From Modicisalibacter ilicicola DSM 19980 (lineage in GTDB: Bacteria > Pseudomonadota > Gammaproteobacteria > Pseudomonadales > Halomonadaceae): a stretch of 64,000 nt of DNA. Shown here piece after piece: positions 28,313 to 40,685 of the stretch. The notes below the pieces were generated by a model. The model made no database searches. It was given only the letters and a program-made list of their open reading frames with translations, and was not told the DNA's origin. The position numbers were made by a program, and so were the translations under genes. The stretch is from NCBI RefSeq assembly GCF_900128925.1, contig NZ_FQUJ01000004.1, positions 1-64,000 on the forward strand. The letters run 5' to 3'. The first letter of the stretch is position 1; each line of letters opens with the position of its first letter.

Positions 28313-29358
28313 TGGCCACAGCGGCGGAACTGCACATACGCCACGTCAACCTGGCCCGAGGTTTCCGGGGGGGTGAGCGCCAGACCCTGCTGCTGATTCG
28401 TGCGCTGGCCGAGCGAGGCGTTCGGCAGAGCCTGGTATGTCGGCACGACTCTCGACTACGTGTCGAGCTGGCGGATCTCGACGTCGCCATCATCCCTGCC
28501 GATCATCTGCTCGCCGGCCACTTCGCTGCCCCGCCGGCCGATCTCGTGCATGCCCACGAGGCCAAGGCCGTACACTGGGCCTATCTGCAGCACCGCCTGC
28601 GCGTCACCCCTTACCTGCTGACACGACGGGTGCCTCAAGCCGTCAAGGACAAGCGCTTCAATCGCCTGACCTATCGCTCCGCCTCCCGGGCGGTGGCCAT
28701 CTCCTCGGTGATCGAAGGGCACTTGCGCGAGCGTGCCTGGTGTCCGGTGGCCCGCATCCCTAGTGCCCTGGCTCACCTGCCGAGCGATCCACGAAGGGTC
28801 GCCGCGCTGCGCCAGCGCTTCCAGGGCCGGCGGATCGTGGGCCATATCGGTGCCTTGGTCGATCGTCACAAGGGCCAACGCCTGCTGATCGAGGCCGCCC
28901 GGCAGTTGCGGAAAAGCCATCCCGAGGTGCTCTTCCTGTGCCTGGGCCGCGGCGAGGACGAAATCGCCCTCAAGCGCGAGAGCGCCGACCTCGACAACCT
29001 CGTCTGGGAAGGCTTCCACGATAACGTCGGCGACTATCTCCAGGTGATGGATCTGTTCGCCTTTCCTTCCCGGAACGAAGGGCTGGGATCGATCCTTCTC
29101 GATGTGATGGATCACGGGGTACCGATCGTCGCCGCGGCCGTGGACGGCATCCCCGACCTCGTGCTCCACGACCAGAGCGGCTGGCTGGTGCCCGCAGAGG
29201 ACGCGCCGGCGCTGGCCACGGCGATCGCCGCTCTGCTCGACGACCCCGCCCGGGGCGAACGACTGGCCCAGGGTGCAAGACAGCGGCTGAACCTCTTCAC
29301 CCCTGCAGCCATGGCCGAGGCCTACCTGGCGCTGTACCGGCAAATTTGTCTCGGGTAG
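28306..29358 (+). CDS. Family 4 glycosyltransferase, LPS core
   Basis: A 350-residue GT-B enzyme: the N-terminal half has LARGFRGGERQTLLLIRAL, and the C-terminal GT4 donor domain has IVGHIGALVDRHKGQRLLIEA and LFAFPSRNEGLGSILLDVM with the nucleotide-sugar Glu. Probably adds a core hexose. Two ATGs compete (28306 and 28312); the first overlaps the upstream gene by seven bases, the second forms TAATG. It belongs to the kdkA-to-OpgB-like plus-strand run. Confidence 0.88.
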   Translation: MVMATAAELHIRHVNLARGFRGGERQTLLLIRALAERGVRQSLVCRHDSRLRVELADLDVAIIPADHLLAGHFAAPPADLVHAHEAKAVHWAYLQHRLRVTPYLLTRRVPQAVKDKRFNRLTYRSASRAVAISSVIEGHLRERAWCPVARIPSALAHLPSDPRRVAALRQRFQGRRIVGHIGALVDRHKGQRLLIEAARQLRKSHPEVLFLCLGRGEDEIALKRESADLDNLVWEGFHDNVGDYLQVMDLFAFPSRNEGLGSILLDVMDHGVPIVAAAVDGIPDLVLHDQSGWLVPAEDAPALATAIAALLDDPARGERLAQGARQRLNLFTPAAMAEAYLALYRQICLG

Positions 29359-29446
29359 CGCCTGCCCTGCAACGCGATGACAAGGTTATGACAACCTCTG
29401 GCCGGGCTTGTTAAGCTGCGGTCATCTCTGGAAGGACTCGACGGCA

Positions 29447-31036
29447 ATGCCGATCAGTACATCTCGCGTCCGCTGGCTGATGCTCGGCCATCTCGGACTC
29501 TGCCTAGGCTATGCCACCACCACCATGCTGGCCTTGCCCCATTTCCTGGCGCTGGCGATTCTCGTCGCCTGGCTGGTGCTTGCCTGGGGGTTTCGCTGGG
29601 GCGCGCCGATGTACCCCCGGGCACCGCTGCGGATCTGGCCCTGGAGCCTGATTCCCCTCGCCCTCTGGTGGCTGAGCGTCTATATCACCGACAGCTACGG
29701 CAGGGTGGACATCGGGGCCATCCTTTTTCATTTCCAGGCCGGGATCGCCGAGCATGGTGGCACGGGGCGCATCCTGATCGCCATCCTGTACGCCCTGGCC
29801 GGGGTCATGATGCTGGTCGCCTTCACCTGGCTGGTGCGCATCGATCATCGCTGGCGCCTTCTGGAGCGCATCCTGATGCTGTTTCTGCTGGCGCTCAACC
29901 CCCTTCTCTTCGGTTTCTCCCTCCAGGGCGCCGCCATCGTCGCCGAGGACGGGGCCTGGCTCGACAGGCGCTATGTGCCGCCGACCATCGAAAAGGCGCC
30001 GGAGGAGCTGCCCAATCTGATCCTCCTCTATCTGGAGAGCATCGAGGGCACCTATGCCGACACGAATCGCTTCGGCAATGCCTACCGGGATCTAGCCGCC
30101 CTGGGCAAACGGGGACTGGTGTTTCGAGGCATCCGGCAGAGCGAGAACACCGGCTGGACCATGGCCGGCATGATCGCCAGCCAATGCGGCACACCGCTGA
30201 TGCCGGCCGGGCTGATTCACGACAACCAGTTCGAGCCGCTGGAGCACGTGCTGCCGGGGGTCAACTGCCTGGGCGATCTGCTCTCGGCCCAGGGTTATCA
30301 CCAGTTGTTCATGGGCGGGGCCAGCCTGGAGTTCGCCGGCAAGGGGCTCTTCTACGAGGATCACGGCTTCGACAGGACCCTGGGGCGTCATGAACTCGAG
30401 CGACGCCTGGAGGACCCCTCCTACGTCAATAGCTGGGGCCTCAACGATGACTCTCTGCTCGACATGGCCGTGGAAGAGGTCGAGGCACTGGCGCGCCGGC
30501 CCGGGCCCTTCACCTTCGTCGGCCTGACCTTGTCGGGTCACCCTCCCTATGGCTACCCGGCCAGGGCCTGTCTCGAACGCCAGGGCGAGTTCGACGGCGT
30601 GGACATCCTCTACTCCGTGGAATGCAGCGCCTGGCTGACCCGCCGCTTCATCGAGCGTATCGAGAACCGGGGGCTACTCGAGAACACCCTGGTGGTGGTG
30701 GCGAGCGATCACCTGTCGATGAAGAACTCCGCCTGGCAGCAGTTGATCGCCGGGCCCCGGGAAAACACCCTGATCATGTTCGGTAATGGCCTGCCGAGGC
30801 AGATCGTCTACCGGGAGGCCACGACGATGGATATCCTGCCGACCCTGCTCGAGGCGATGGGTTTCACCCTTCCCTCTCATCGGGCCGGCCTGGGCGCCTC
30901 CCTGCTCTCTCCCGCCCAGACCCTGGTCGAGCGCCATGGTCTGGAGGCGATCGACGAGCGCATGCTGGAAGAACGCGCCCTGCAGGTCCGGCTGTGGAAA
31001 GAGACCCAGGACAAGCCGCCGCCGACCAGCGGGTGA
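29447..31036 (+). CDS. Membrane-bound sulfatase-family transferase, OpgB/LtaS-like
   Basis: A 529-residue protein with four or five membrane helices (to residue ~165) and a C-terminal alkaline phosphatase-type domain. The segment LILLYLESIEGTYAD resembles the catalytic Thr region of phosphoglycerol transferases such as OpgB (YLESLERTY) and LtaS. VASDHLSMKNSAW is the C-terminal metal site. It may transfer phosphoglycerol to periplasmic glucans or decorate the LPS core; a phosphoethanolamine transferase is the alternative. It ends three bases from the convergent waaF stop. Confidence 0.75.
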   Translation: MPISTSRVRWLMLGHLGLCLGYATTTMLALPHFLALAILVAWLVLAWGFRWGAPMYPRAPLRIWPWSLIPLALWWLSVYITDSYGRVDIGAILFHFQAGIAEHGGTGRILIAILYALAGVMMLVAFTWLVRIDHRWRLLERILMLFLLALNPLLFGFSLQGAAIVAEDGAWLDRRYVPPTIEKAPEELPNLILLYLESIEGTYADTNRFGNAYRDLAALGKRGLVFRGIRQSENTGWTMAGMIASQCGTPLMPAGLIHDNQFEPLEHVLPGVNCLGDLLSAQGYHQLFMGGASLEFAGKGLFYEDHGFDRTLGRHELERRLEDPSYVNSWGLNDDSLLDMAVEEVEALARRPGPFTFVGLTLSGHPPYGYPARACLERQGEFDGVDILYSVECSAWLTRRFIERIENRGLLENTLVVVASDHLSMKNSAWQQLIAGPRENTLIMFGNGLPRQIVYREATTMDILPTLLEAMGFTLPSHRAGLGASLLSPAQTLVERHGLEAIDERMLEERALQVRLWKETQDKPPPTSG

Positions 31037-31039
31037 CTG

Positions 31040-32071
31040 TCAGGGGGTCGCCAGGCGAATCGCCTGATCCAGGCGCTCGGGCTTCAACTGTTGCAGGCAG
31101 TGGGTGTGACCCAGGGGGCAGTGACGCTTGAAACAGGGCGAACAGGTCAGCGCCAGGGTATGGATGCTGGCATTCTCGGTCAGCGGCGGCGTGTACAGCG
31201 GCGAGGAGGAGCCGTAGATCGCCTGGACGTGGGTGCCCACGGCTGCCGCCACGTGCATGAGCCCCGAATCGTTGGTCACGACCTGGCGGCAGTCTGACAG
31301 CAGGTCCACCGCGTCGGCCAGACGCGTCTTGCCGCACAGGTTATGGGCATGATCCAGGTCATCGCTGATCGCATCGCCCGCCGCCACGTCCTTGGGCCCG
31401 CCCAGCACCCGGATTTCGTAGCCCTCGCTCACCAGCCCCTCGGCCAGGCGACGGAAGTACTCGAGCGGCCACTGCTTGGCCGGCCCGTATTCCGCCCCGG
31501 GCATCATGCCGATCGCCGGTCGCTCGCCTAGCGCATGGGTGGCCTTGAGTGTCGCCAGGTTATGGCGGTCGACCTCCAGGCGCGGGGTCGGGACGGGAAA
31601 ATCACCGCGTCGTGCCTCCGACGCCGGCAAGCCCAGGGAGACGAAACGCTTGACCGTCTGATCGAGCCGCGTCCTGTCCAGCTCGCGACGCTCGGTAAGC
31701 AGCAGCAAGCGCTGTTCCCCGGTAAAGCCGACCCGTCGAGGGATGCGCGCCAGAAAGGGTACCAGTGCCGATTTCCAGGAGCGCGGCAACACGATGGCAT
31801 GCTCGAAGCGTCCCGCCAGCGAGCGCGCCACTCGACGGCGCGTTCCCCAGCCGAACTGGCCATGCCCGACGTCCAGGGCGATCGCTTCGTCGACCTCCTT
31901 CATGCGAGCCAGGATCGGCTGGGACCAGGCCGGCGCCAGGACACCAATCCGGCAACCCGGATGGCGAACCTTGAGGGTCTTGAACAGGCCCTGGGCCATG
32001 ACCATGTCTCCCACCCAGGAGGGCCCGACGACCAGGATGGTTTCACCGGAAGTGCCTGTCACGTCATCCAT
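31040..32071 (-). CDS. waaF: ADP-heptose:LPS heptosyltransferase II
   Basis: GT9 enzyme adding the second heptose of the inner core. The 343-residue protein has [16 protein letters not shown] at the N-terminus (typical of WaaF), [31 protein letters not shown] for ADP-heptose binding, and [20 protein letters not shown] near the C-terminus. It overlaps the end of hldD by eight bases, so the two are co-expressed. The closely related heptosyltransferase I gene is 7 kb away on the same strand. Confidence 0.96.
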   Translation of the reverse strand: MDDVTGTSGETILVVGPSWVGDMVMAQGLFKTLKVRHPGCRIGVLAPAWSQPILARMKEVDEAIALDVGHGQFGWGTRRRVARSLAGRFEHAIVLPRSWKSALVPFLARIPRRVGFTGEQRLLLLTERRELDRTRLDQTVKRFVSLGLPASEARRGDFPVPTPRLEVDRHNLATLKATHALGERPAIGMMPGAEYGPAKQWPLEYFRRLAEGLVSEGYEIRVLGGPKDVAAGDAISDDLDHAHNLCGKTRLADAVDLLSDCRQVVTNDSGLMHVAAAVGTHVQAIYGSSSPLYTPPLTENASIHTLALTCSPCFKRHCPLGHTHCLQQLKPERLDQAIRLATP

Positions 32072-33038
32072 TCAGCCATTCCAGATAGGCACGTACCCCC
32101 TCGGCCACGGTCTTGAATTCGGCATCGTAGCCGGCGTCGCGCAGGCGAGAAATGTCGGCGCGAGTATAGCTCTGATAGCGCCCCTTGAGCTCATCGGGAA
32201 AGTCGATGTACTCGATACGGCTCTGCACGCCCCGGGTCTCGGCATGATAGCCGATGACGGTCTCGGCGATGGTCTTGAACGGCTCGGCGCGGCCGGTCCC
32301 CAGGTTGAAGATACCCGAGCGCTCCGGGTGATCGAGAAACCAGAGGTTCACGGCCACCGCATCCCCCACGTAGACGAAATCACGGCTCTGCATGCCAGCG
32401 TCGTAACCGTCCCAGGCACCGAACAGACGCGGATTCTGCCCCTGGCTCACCTGGGTGTGGTGGTGGTAGGCCACGCTGGCCATCTTGCCCTTGTGCTGTT
32501 CCCGAGGGCCATAGACGTTGAAGTAGCGAAACCCCACTACCTGGCTGGTCAGGTTGTGCCAGTGCTGACGCACGTACTGGTCGAAGAGCAGCTTGGAGTA
32601 ACCGTAGACGTTGAGGGGCTTCTCGTGCTCCGGCGCCTCGACGAAGACGTCGCTGCCCCCATAGGTGGCCGCCGAGGAAGCATACAGGAACGGAATGCCG
32701 CGTCGCTGGCAGAAGTGGAACAGCACCTTGGAATACTCGAAGTTGTTCTCGAGCATGAACTTGCCGTCCCATTCGGTGGTGTCCGAGCAGGCGCCCTCGT
32801 GAAAGATCGCCTCGATGGGTGGCAGCAACCTGCTGGCATCGCCACGCAGCTCGGCCTGAACGCGTCTCAGGAACTCGTGCTTGTCCAGATAGTCGCCCAG
32901 GCTGCAGTCGGCCAGGTTCACGAACTTCGTTCCGTCGGTCAGGTCGTCGACCACCAGCACATCCTGATGGCCTCGTGCATTGAGCGCCTTGACCAGGTTG
33001 GCACCGATGAACCCCGCACCGCCTGTCACTACAATCAT
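32064..33038 (-). CDS. hldD: ADP-glyceromanno-heptose 6-epimerase
   Basis: NADP-dependent short-chain epimerase completing ADP-L-glycero-D-manno-heptose synthesis. The 324-residue protein has the Rossmann motif [14 protein letters not shown] at the N-terminus, [13 protein letters not shown] and the catalytic [12 protein letters not shown] (YxxxK). It is divergent from glyQ, with about 165 bases between the starts. Confidence 0.98.
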   Translation of the reverse strand: MIVVTGGAGFIGANLVKALNARGHQDVLVVDDLTDGTKFVNLADCSLGDYLDKHEFLRRVQAELRGDASRLLPPIEAIFHEGACSDTTEWDGKFMLENNFEYSKVLFHFCQRRGIPFLYASSAATYGGSDVFVEAPEHEKPLNVYGYSKLLFDQYVRQHWHNLTSQVVGFRYFNVYGPREQHKGKMASVAYHHHTQVSQGQNPRLFGAWDGYDAGMQSRDFVYVGDAVAVNLWFLDHPERSGIFNLGTGRAEPFKTIAETVIGYHAETRGVQSRIEYIDFPDELKGRYQSYTRADISRLRDAGYDAEFKTVAEGVRAYLEWLNG

Positions 33039-33205
33039 GGTTCGAATCCTCTGTTCCGTTCGGTCGCTGGCAAGCCTGCCGCGACGACTGGCGAAGCGGC
33101 TCTCCCGACGGCCGCCGAGCCTTTTCGACGCCGCGCCTATAACCGCCTAGCCGCTAATTGTATACTTGGCGGTTCGTGAATTCATGGGCCAACGGTACTT
33201 CACCA

Positions 33206-34153
<948 letters not shown>

Positions 34154-34155
34154 GC

Positions 34156-36222
34156 ATGGCTTCCAACACCCTACTTGTCGAACTCGGTGTCGAGGAACTG
34201 CCCCCAGGGGCCATCGATGCCCTTGCGGACGGCTTTGCCCAGGGCATCGCAGAAGGCTTGCGCGACGCCGAGGTGACGTTCGGCGAGGCGCGCGCCTACG
34301 CGACCCCCCGCCGGCTGGCCGTGCAGATAACCCAGCTCGCCGACAAGCAACCGGACCGCGAGATCGAGCGTCGGGGCCCAGCGCTCGCCGCCGCCTTCAA
34401 GAATGGCGAGCCCACCAAGGCGGCAATCGGATTCGCCCGCTCCTGCGGTGTCGAGATCGACCAGCTGGTGCATCTGGAAACCGACAAGGGCACCTGGCTC
34501 GGCTATCGCTTCGAGCAGGCCGGCGAGACGGTGACCGCACTGCTGCCAGAGATCATCTCCAGGGCAGCCGAAGGTTTGCCGGTCCCCAAGAACATGCGCT
34601 GGGGAGCCTCGCGCATCGAATTCTCGCGCCCCACGCACTGGCTGGTCGTGCTCTACGGTACCGAAGTGGTCGAGACCTCCTTGCTGGGCCTCGAGTCAGG
34701 CCGTGACACTCGCGGCCACCGGTTCCACGCCCCGGCATCCATCGCCCTGGCCCACGCCGACGATTATCTGGAAGCCTTGGAAGGCGCCCATGTCATCGCC
34801 GACCGCCAGCGGCGTCGCGAGAGAATCCGCGAGCAGGTGCTGGCCGAGGCCGAAGCCCAGGACGCCACGGCGGTCATCGACGAGGCCCTGCTCGACGAGG
34901 TCAGCGGCCTGGTCGAATGGCCCGTGGCGTTGTCCGGCAGCTTCGACGAACGCTTCCTCGAGGTGCCCTCCGAATGCCTTATCTCGTCGATGAAGGCCAA
35001 CCAGAAATACTTCCACCTGCTCGATGCCGAGGGAAGGCTCAAGCCAGCCTTCATCACCATCGCCAACATCGACAGCCGCGATCCGCGTCAGGTGATCGAG
35101 GGGAACGAACGGGTCATTCGTCCACGCCTGGCCGATGCCGCCTTCTTCTATGAGACCGATCGCAAGCATAGCCTCGCCTCGCGTCGCGACAACCTGACCG
35201 GCGTGGTCTTCCAGCAACAGCTGGGCACCCTCGCCGACAAGGCCCGGCGCTGCGAGGCTCTGGCACGCCATGTCGCGGAGCGTATCGGCGGCGACGGCGA
35301 TCACGCCGGCCGTGCCGCCCGACTGGCCAAGTGCGACCTGGTCACCGAAATGGTACTCGAGTTCCCGGAACTGCAGGGCATCATGGGCTGCTACTATGCC
35401 CGCCACGACGGGGAACCCGAGGAGGTTGCCCAAGCGCTGTACGAGCAGTACCTGCCACGCTTTGCCGGCGACGCCATTCCCCGCAGCCGCACCGGCCAGG
35501 CGCTGGCCCTGGCCGACCGCCTGGACACCCTGGTCGGCATCTTCGGCATCGGCCAGCGCCCCTCGGGCACCAAGGACCCCTTCGCCCTGCGTCGGGCCGC
35601 CATCGGTGTGCTCAACATCCTGATCAAGGCCGAACTCGATCTCGATCTGCGAGCGTTGCTCGAACAAGCCGTCGCCCAGCACGTGGAGTTGCCGAGGACC
35701 GATGGGCTGGTCGGCGAAGTGCTCGACTACATGCTCGATCGCTTCCGGGCCTGGACCCAGGAGGAGGACATCGCGGTCGAAGTCTACCTGGCCGTGCGCT
35801 CCCGTCCCGTGACGCGCCCCCTGGACTTTGCTCGGCGTGTCCGTGCCGTGCATGCCTTCAGTGGGCGCGAGGAGGCCTCGGCCCTGTCCGCCGCCAACAA
35901 GCGGGTTTCCAATATCCTGACCAAGCAAGCTGCCGATGTAACAAGCGCGGTGCGCCAGGAACTGCTCCGGGAACCGGCAGAAAAGGCCTTGCACGAGGCG
36001 CTCAAGGCGCGGCGCGAGATTGCCACGCCCTTGTTCGCTCAGGCACGCTATGCCGAGGCTCTGGACGCTCTGACCACGTTACGCGCTCCCGTCGACACCT
36101 TCTTCGATCAGGTCATGGTCATGGCGGACGACGACGCGGTGCGTCACAACCGCCTGGCCTTGCTGGCGGACCTGCATGGCCTCTTTCTCGAAGTGGCAGA
36201 CATCGCCGAACTGCAACAATAG
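34156..36222 (+). CDS. glyS: Glycyl-tRNA synthetase beta subunit
   Basis: A 688-residue partner of GlyQ that contributes tRNA recognition. It begins with the standard LLVELGVEELPPGAIDAL, has the ESLISSMKANQKYF-like segment (here ECLISSMKANQKYFHLL) and ends with a DALR-type anticodon-binding domain (...VDTFFDQVMVMADD). GGGAG precedes the ATG at 34156. A perfect 10-bp stem terminator follows. Confidence 0.97.
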   Translation: MASNTLLVELGVEELPPGAIDALADGFAQGIAEGLRDAEVTFGEARAYATPRRLAVQITQLADKQPDREIERRGPALAAAFKNGEPTKAAIGFARSCGVEIDQLVHLETDKGTWLGYRFEQAGETVTALLPEIISRAAEGLPVPKNMRWGASRIEFSRPTHWLVVLYGTEVVETSLLGLESGRDTRGHRFHAPASIALAHADDYLEALEGAHVIADRQRRRERIREQVLAEAEAQDATAVIDEALLDEVSGLVEWPVALSGSFDERFLEVPSECLISSMKANQKYFHLLDAEGRLKPAFITIANIDSRDPRQVIEGNERVIRPRLADAAFFYETDRKHSLASRRDNLTGVVFQQQLGTLADKARRCEALARHVAERIGGDGDHAGRAARLAKCDLVTEMVLEFPELQGIMGCYYARHDGEPEEVAQALYEQYLPRFAGDAIPRSRTGQALALADRLDTLVGIFGIGQRPSGTKDPFALRRAAIGVLNILIKAELDLDLRALLEQAVAQHVELPRTDGLVGEVLDYMLDRFRAWTQEEDIAVEVYLAVRSRPVTRPLDFARRVRAVHAFSGREEASALSAANKRVSNILTKQAADVTSAVRQELLREPAEKALHEALKARREIATPLFAQARYAEALDALTTLRAPVDTFFDQVMVMADDDAVRHNRLALLADLHGLFLEVADIAELQQ

Positions 36223-36242
36223 CGCCATCTGCTAGTCGAGGC

Positions 36243-36276
36243 GAAGGGCCGGCTCACATGCCGGCCCTTCTCTTTG
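36243..36276 (+). terminator. Intrinsic terminator of glyQS
   Basis: Perfect stem GAAGGGCCGG / CCGGCCCTTC with an eight-base loop at 36243-36270, followed by TCTTTG. It lies 21 bases after the glyS stop. Confidence 0.8.
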
Positions 36277-36277
36277 G

Positions 36278-36293
36278 TGTTTCACGTGAAACA
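36278..36293. promoter_or_regulatory. parS site 1
   Basis: Perfect 16-bp palindrome TGTTTCACGTGAAACA, the ParB-binding consensus, between glyS and gmhB. Confidence 0.92.
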
Positions 36294-36303
36294 TCGAGCT
36301 TTA

Positions 36304-36356
36304 CTCTCTACTCTCTCTACTCTCTACTCTCTACTCCCTACTCCCTACTCCCTCTA
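36304..36356. repeat. Heptamer microsatellite (CTCTCTA/CTCCCTA)
   Basis: Seven tandem units of CTCTCTA or CTCCCTA (two units carry two extra bases) fill the gap between parS sites 1 and 2. One strand is almost purely pyrimidine. It is noncoding. Confidence 0.9.
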
Positions 36357-36367
36357 TCGTCCCGGCT

Positions 36368-36383
36368 TGTTTCACGTGAAACA
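36368..36383. promoter_or_regulatory. parS site 2
   Basis: Perfect TGTTTCACGTGAAACA palindrome, 43 bases upstream of the gmhB start and 74 bases from site 1. Confidence 0.92.
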
Positions 36384-36425
36384 TCTGCCTAGACTCGTAC
36401 CTCACGATTGACGGACACCTCGACC

Positions 36426-36977
36426 ATGGCGATCTGTGCCGAAAAACTGATCATTCTCGACCGGGATGGCGTCATTAACGAAGACTCCGACGACTACATC
36501 AAGTCGCTGGAGGAGTGGCGCCCCTACCCCCAGGCAATCGACGCGATCGCGCGCCTGGCACAAGCCGGCTGGAACATCGCGGTAGCGACCAACCAATCGG
36601 GCATCGCTCGCGGCTATTACGACGAGGCCACCCTGGCGCGCATTCATGCGGCGATGCTCGAGCGCATCGAGGCCGCTGGCGGCCGCGTCGCACACATCGC
36701 CTACTGTCCTCATGGGCCGGACGAGGGTTGCGACTGTCGAAAGCCTGCCGCGGGTCTGCTCGAGCAGATTCGCCAGGCACTCGATATGCCGACGCTCGAG
36801 GGAGCCTGGCTGGTCGGTGACACTCTTCGCGACCTTCAGGCGGGGCTCAAGATGGGTTGTCGCCCTGTTCTCGTGCGCACAGGCAAGGGATGCCGAATCG
36901 AAGCACAGCGCATGCCGGAGGGAACCCAGGTCTACGACGACCTGGCAGGGTTTGTCGATCACCTGCTGGGCGTTTGA
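36426..36977 (+). CDS. gmhB: D-glycero-beta-D-manno-heptose 1,7-bisphosphate 7-phosphatase
   Basis: HAD phosphatase acting between the two HldE reactions of ADP-heptose synthesis. The 183-residue protein has LIILDRDGVINED (HAD motif I), ATNQSGIARG, the zinc-binding CPHGPDEGCDCRKP and WLVGDTLRDLQAG. I prefer the ATG at 36426 over a TTG at 36408. The glyS-gmhB-gyrB neighbourhood matches the origin region of Pseudomonas. Confidence 0.95.
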   Translation: MAICAEKLIILDRDGVINEDSDDYIKSLEEWRPYPQAIDAIARLAQAGWNIAVATNQSGIARGYYDEATLARIHAAMLERIEAAGGRVAHIAYCPHGPDEGCDCRKPAAGLLEQIRQALDMPTLEGAWLVGDTLRDLQAGLKMGCRPVLVRTGKGCRIEAQRMPEGTQVYDDLAGFVDHLLGV

Positions 36978-37014
36978 TTTTTCTTCGAAAAACTAGCTTC
37001 TTAGGTCCAGACAC

Positions 37015-37051
37015 AAGCGACCCCTACACCAGCATGGCGTCGGGGTCGCTT
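37015..37051. terminator. Hairpin between convergent gmhB and gyrB
   Basis: AAGCGACCCC (37015-37024) pairs with GGGGTCGCTT (37042-37051) across a 17-base loop. The following T-run is poor on either strand, so it is only a probable bidirectional terminator. Confidence 0.55.
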
Positions 37052-37075
37052 CCTCCTGCATGCCGTCAGATGGCA

Positions 37076-37091
37076 TGTTTCACGTGAAACA
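37076..37091. promoter_or_regulatory. parS site 3
   Basis: Perfect TGTTTCACGTGAAACA palindrome immediately adjacent to the gyrB stop codon. Confidence 0.92.
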
Positions 37092-39515
<2,424 letters not shown>

Positions 39516-39536
39516 CTACTCCGTCGTAAAAACTGT

Positions 39537-40625
39537 CTATCCCATGGTCTCAAGCCGACCATGTTTCACGTGAAACATGGCAAGGGGTGTTGCCGGCTGC
39601 CATAAACCCAGCAACGACTCACGCTCGACACTTGTTATAAATACTTGACACTTCATCCACTCCAGCCACTCGCAGAAGATCTGGCGATGGCGGACATCCA
39701 GCTCCGCGGGCAAGTCATCGATGAGGTAAATGCATGTCCGACCCGTCGAGGACTCGAGCAATCGCCCCTGGGCCAGCTTCATGGCGCTGACCACCAGCTT
39801 CTGCTGCCCACGAGAGAGCACTTCCTTGGCAGGTCGGCGCTCCACACGTATGCGCAGGTCCGCGCGCTGCGGCCCTTGCTGGGTGAAGCCCATCAGGTGA
39901 TCACTATCGCGGCTCTCGCGGAGCACATCTTCATAGCGTCGCTTGTGATCCCAGCCCCGGAAATAGCGCAGCGACAGCCCGGGCAACGGCAGCAACTCAT
40001 GCAGGGTTTCCTCGAAGACAGGCATGAAGCTTGCCATATAGGCTTCCCGCAAGGCATCGAGCCGATCGCCCCACAGTGCCAGCTCTCGCTCCCAGGCACC
40101 GAGCATCTGGGCATCCATTCTACCATGCCTGAGTAGGGCATTCCGATGTTTCAGCGCTTTACGGGCAAGGCGCCACGTATCGAAGAACTCGTGTTTCACG
40201 TGAAACACACCCCAGTCGAGAAACTCGCGTCGCGCGGATGGTGCCCCCTCGAGCAGGCTGAAGGCATCGGGATTGATCAATTGCAGAGGAAGTGATTCGG
40301 CAAGCTGAGCGACCCGACTCACCTGCTCGCCGGACCTGCGCATGAGGAGTTCGGACGTCGATCGCTGGCGTCTCACCCCCAACGCCAGAGGGGGATCGCC
40401 GGCCACGCGTCCATGTAGGGTCAATGCATCGGCCTCGTGCTGAATGGCATTCTTGAGCTGTTGAGTGCGGAAGGAGCGTCCCATCCCCAGGATATGAATG
40501 CCTTCCAGAAGGCTTGTCTTGCCGCTGCCGTTGTCACCGATGACCAGGTTGACGCCTGGGCCGGGGTGTACGTTCAGCTGCTGCAGGTTGCGCAAGCCAA
40601 GAAAGGTTAGACGGTCGAGAGGCAT
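39537..40625 (-). CDS. recF: DNA replication/repair protein RecF
   Basis: SMC-like ATPase that loads RecA at gaps. The 362-residue protein begins LTFLGLRNLQQL, has the Walker A IGDNGSGKTSLLEGI (residues 29-43) and the C-terminal signature LLSRGQQKLVV (here VLSRGQQKLVVSAMKLAQG) with YLIDDLPAELD. One parS site lies inside the gene (40193-40208) and another (39562-39577) inside its 3' end, so parS overlaps coding sequence here. Confidence 0.97.
   Translation of the reverse strand: MPLDRLTFLGLRNLQQLNVHPGPGVNLVIGDNGSGKTSLLEGIHILGMGRSFRTQQLKNAIQHEADALTLHGRVAGDPPLALGVRRQRSTSELLMRRSGEQVSRVAQLAESLPLQLINPDAFSLLEGAPSARREFLDWGVFHVKHEFFDTWRLARKALKHRNALLRHGRMDAQMLGAWERELALWGDRLDALREAYMASFMPVFEETLHELLPLPGLSLRYFRGWDHKRRYEDVLRESRDSDHLMGFTQQGPQRADLRIRVERRPAKEVLSRGQQKLVVSAMKLAQGRLLESSTGRTCIYLIDDLPAELDVRHRQIFCEWLEWMKCQVFITSVERESLLGLWQPATPLAMFHVKHGRLETMG
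39562..39577. promoter_or_regulatory. parS site 4 (inside the recF 3' end)
   Basis: Perfect TGTTTCACGTGAAACA palindrome inside recF, close to its stop; on the recF strand it encodes part of MFHVKHG. Confidence 0.92.
40193..40208. promoter_or_regulatory. parS site 5 (inside recF)
   Basis: Perfect TGTTTCACGTGAAACA palindrome within the recF reading frame, again encoding FHVKH. Confidence 0.92.
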
Positions 40626-40685
40626 CGATGAGCATCCAACGGCGGCGGTATCGAGTCGATGACGCCACCGTGGCCAGGGTGAGTG

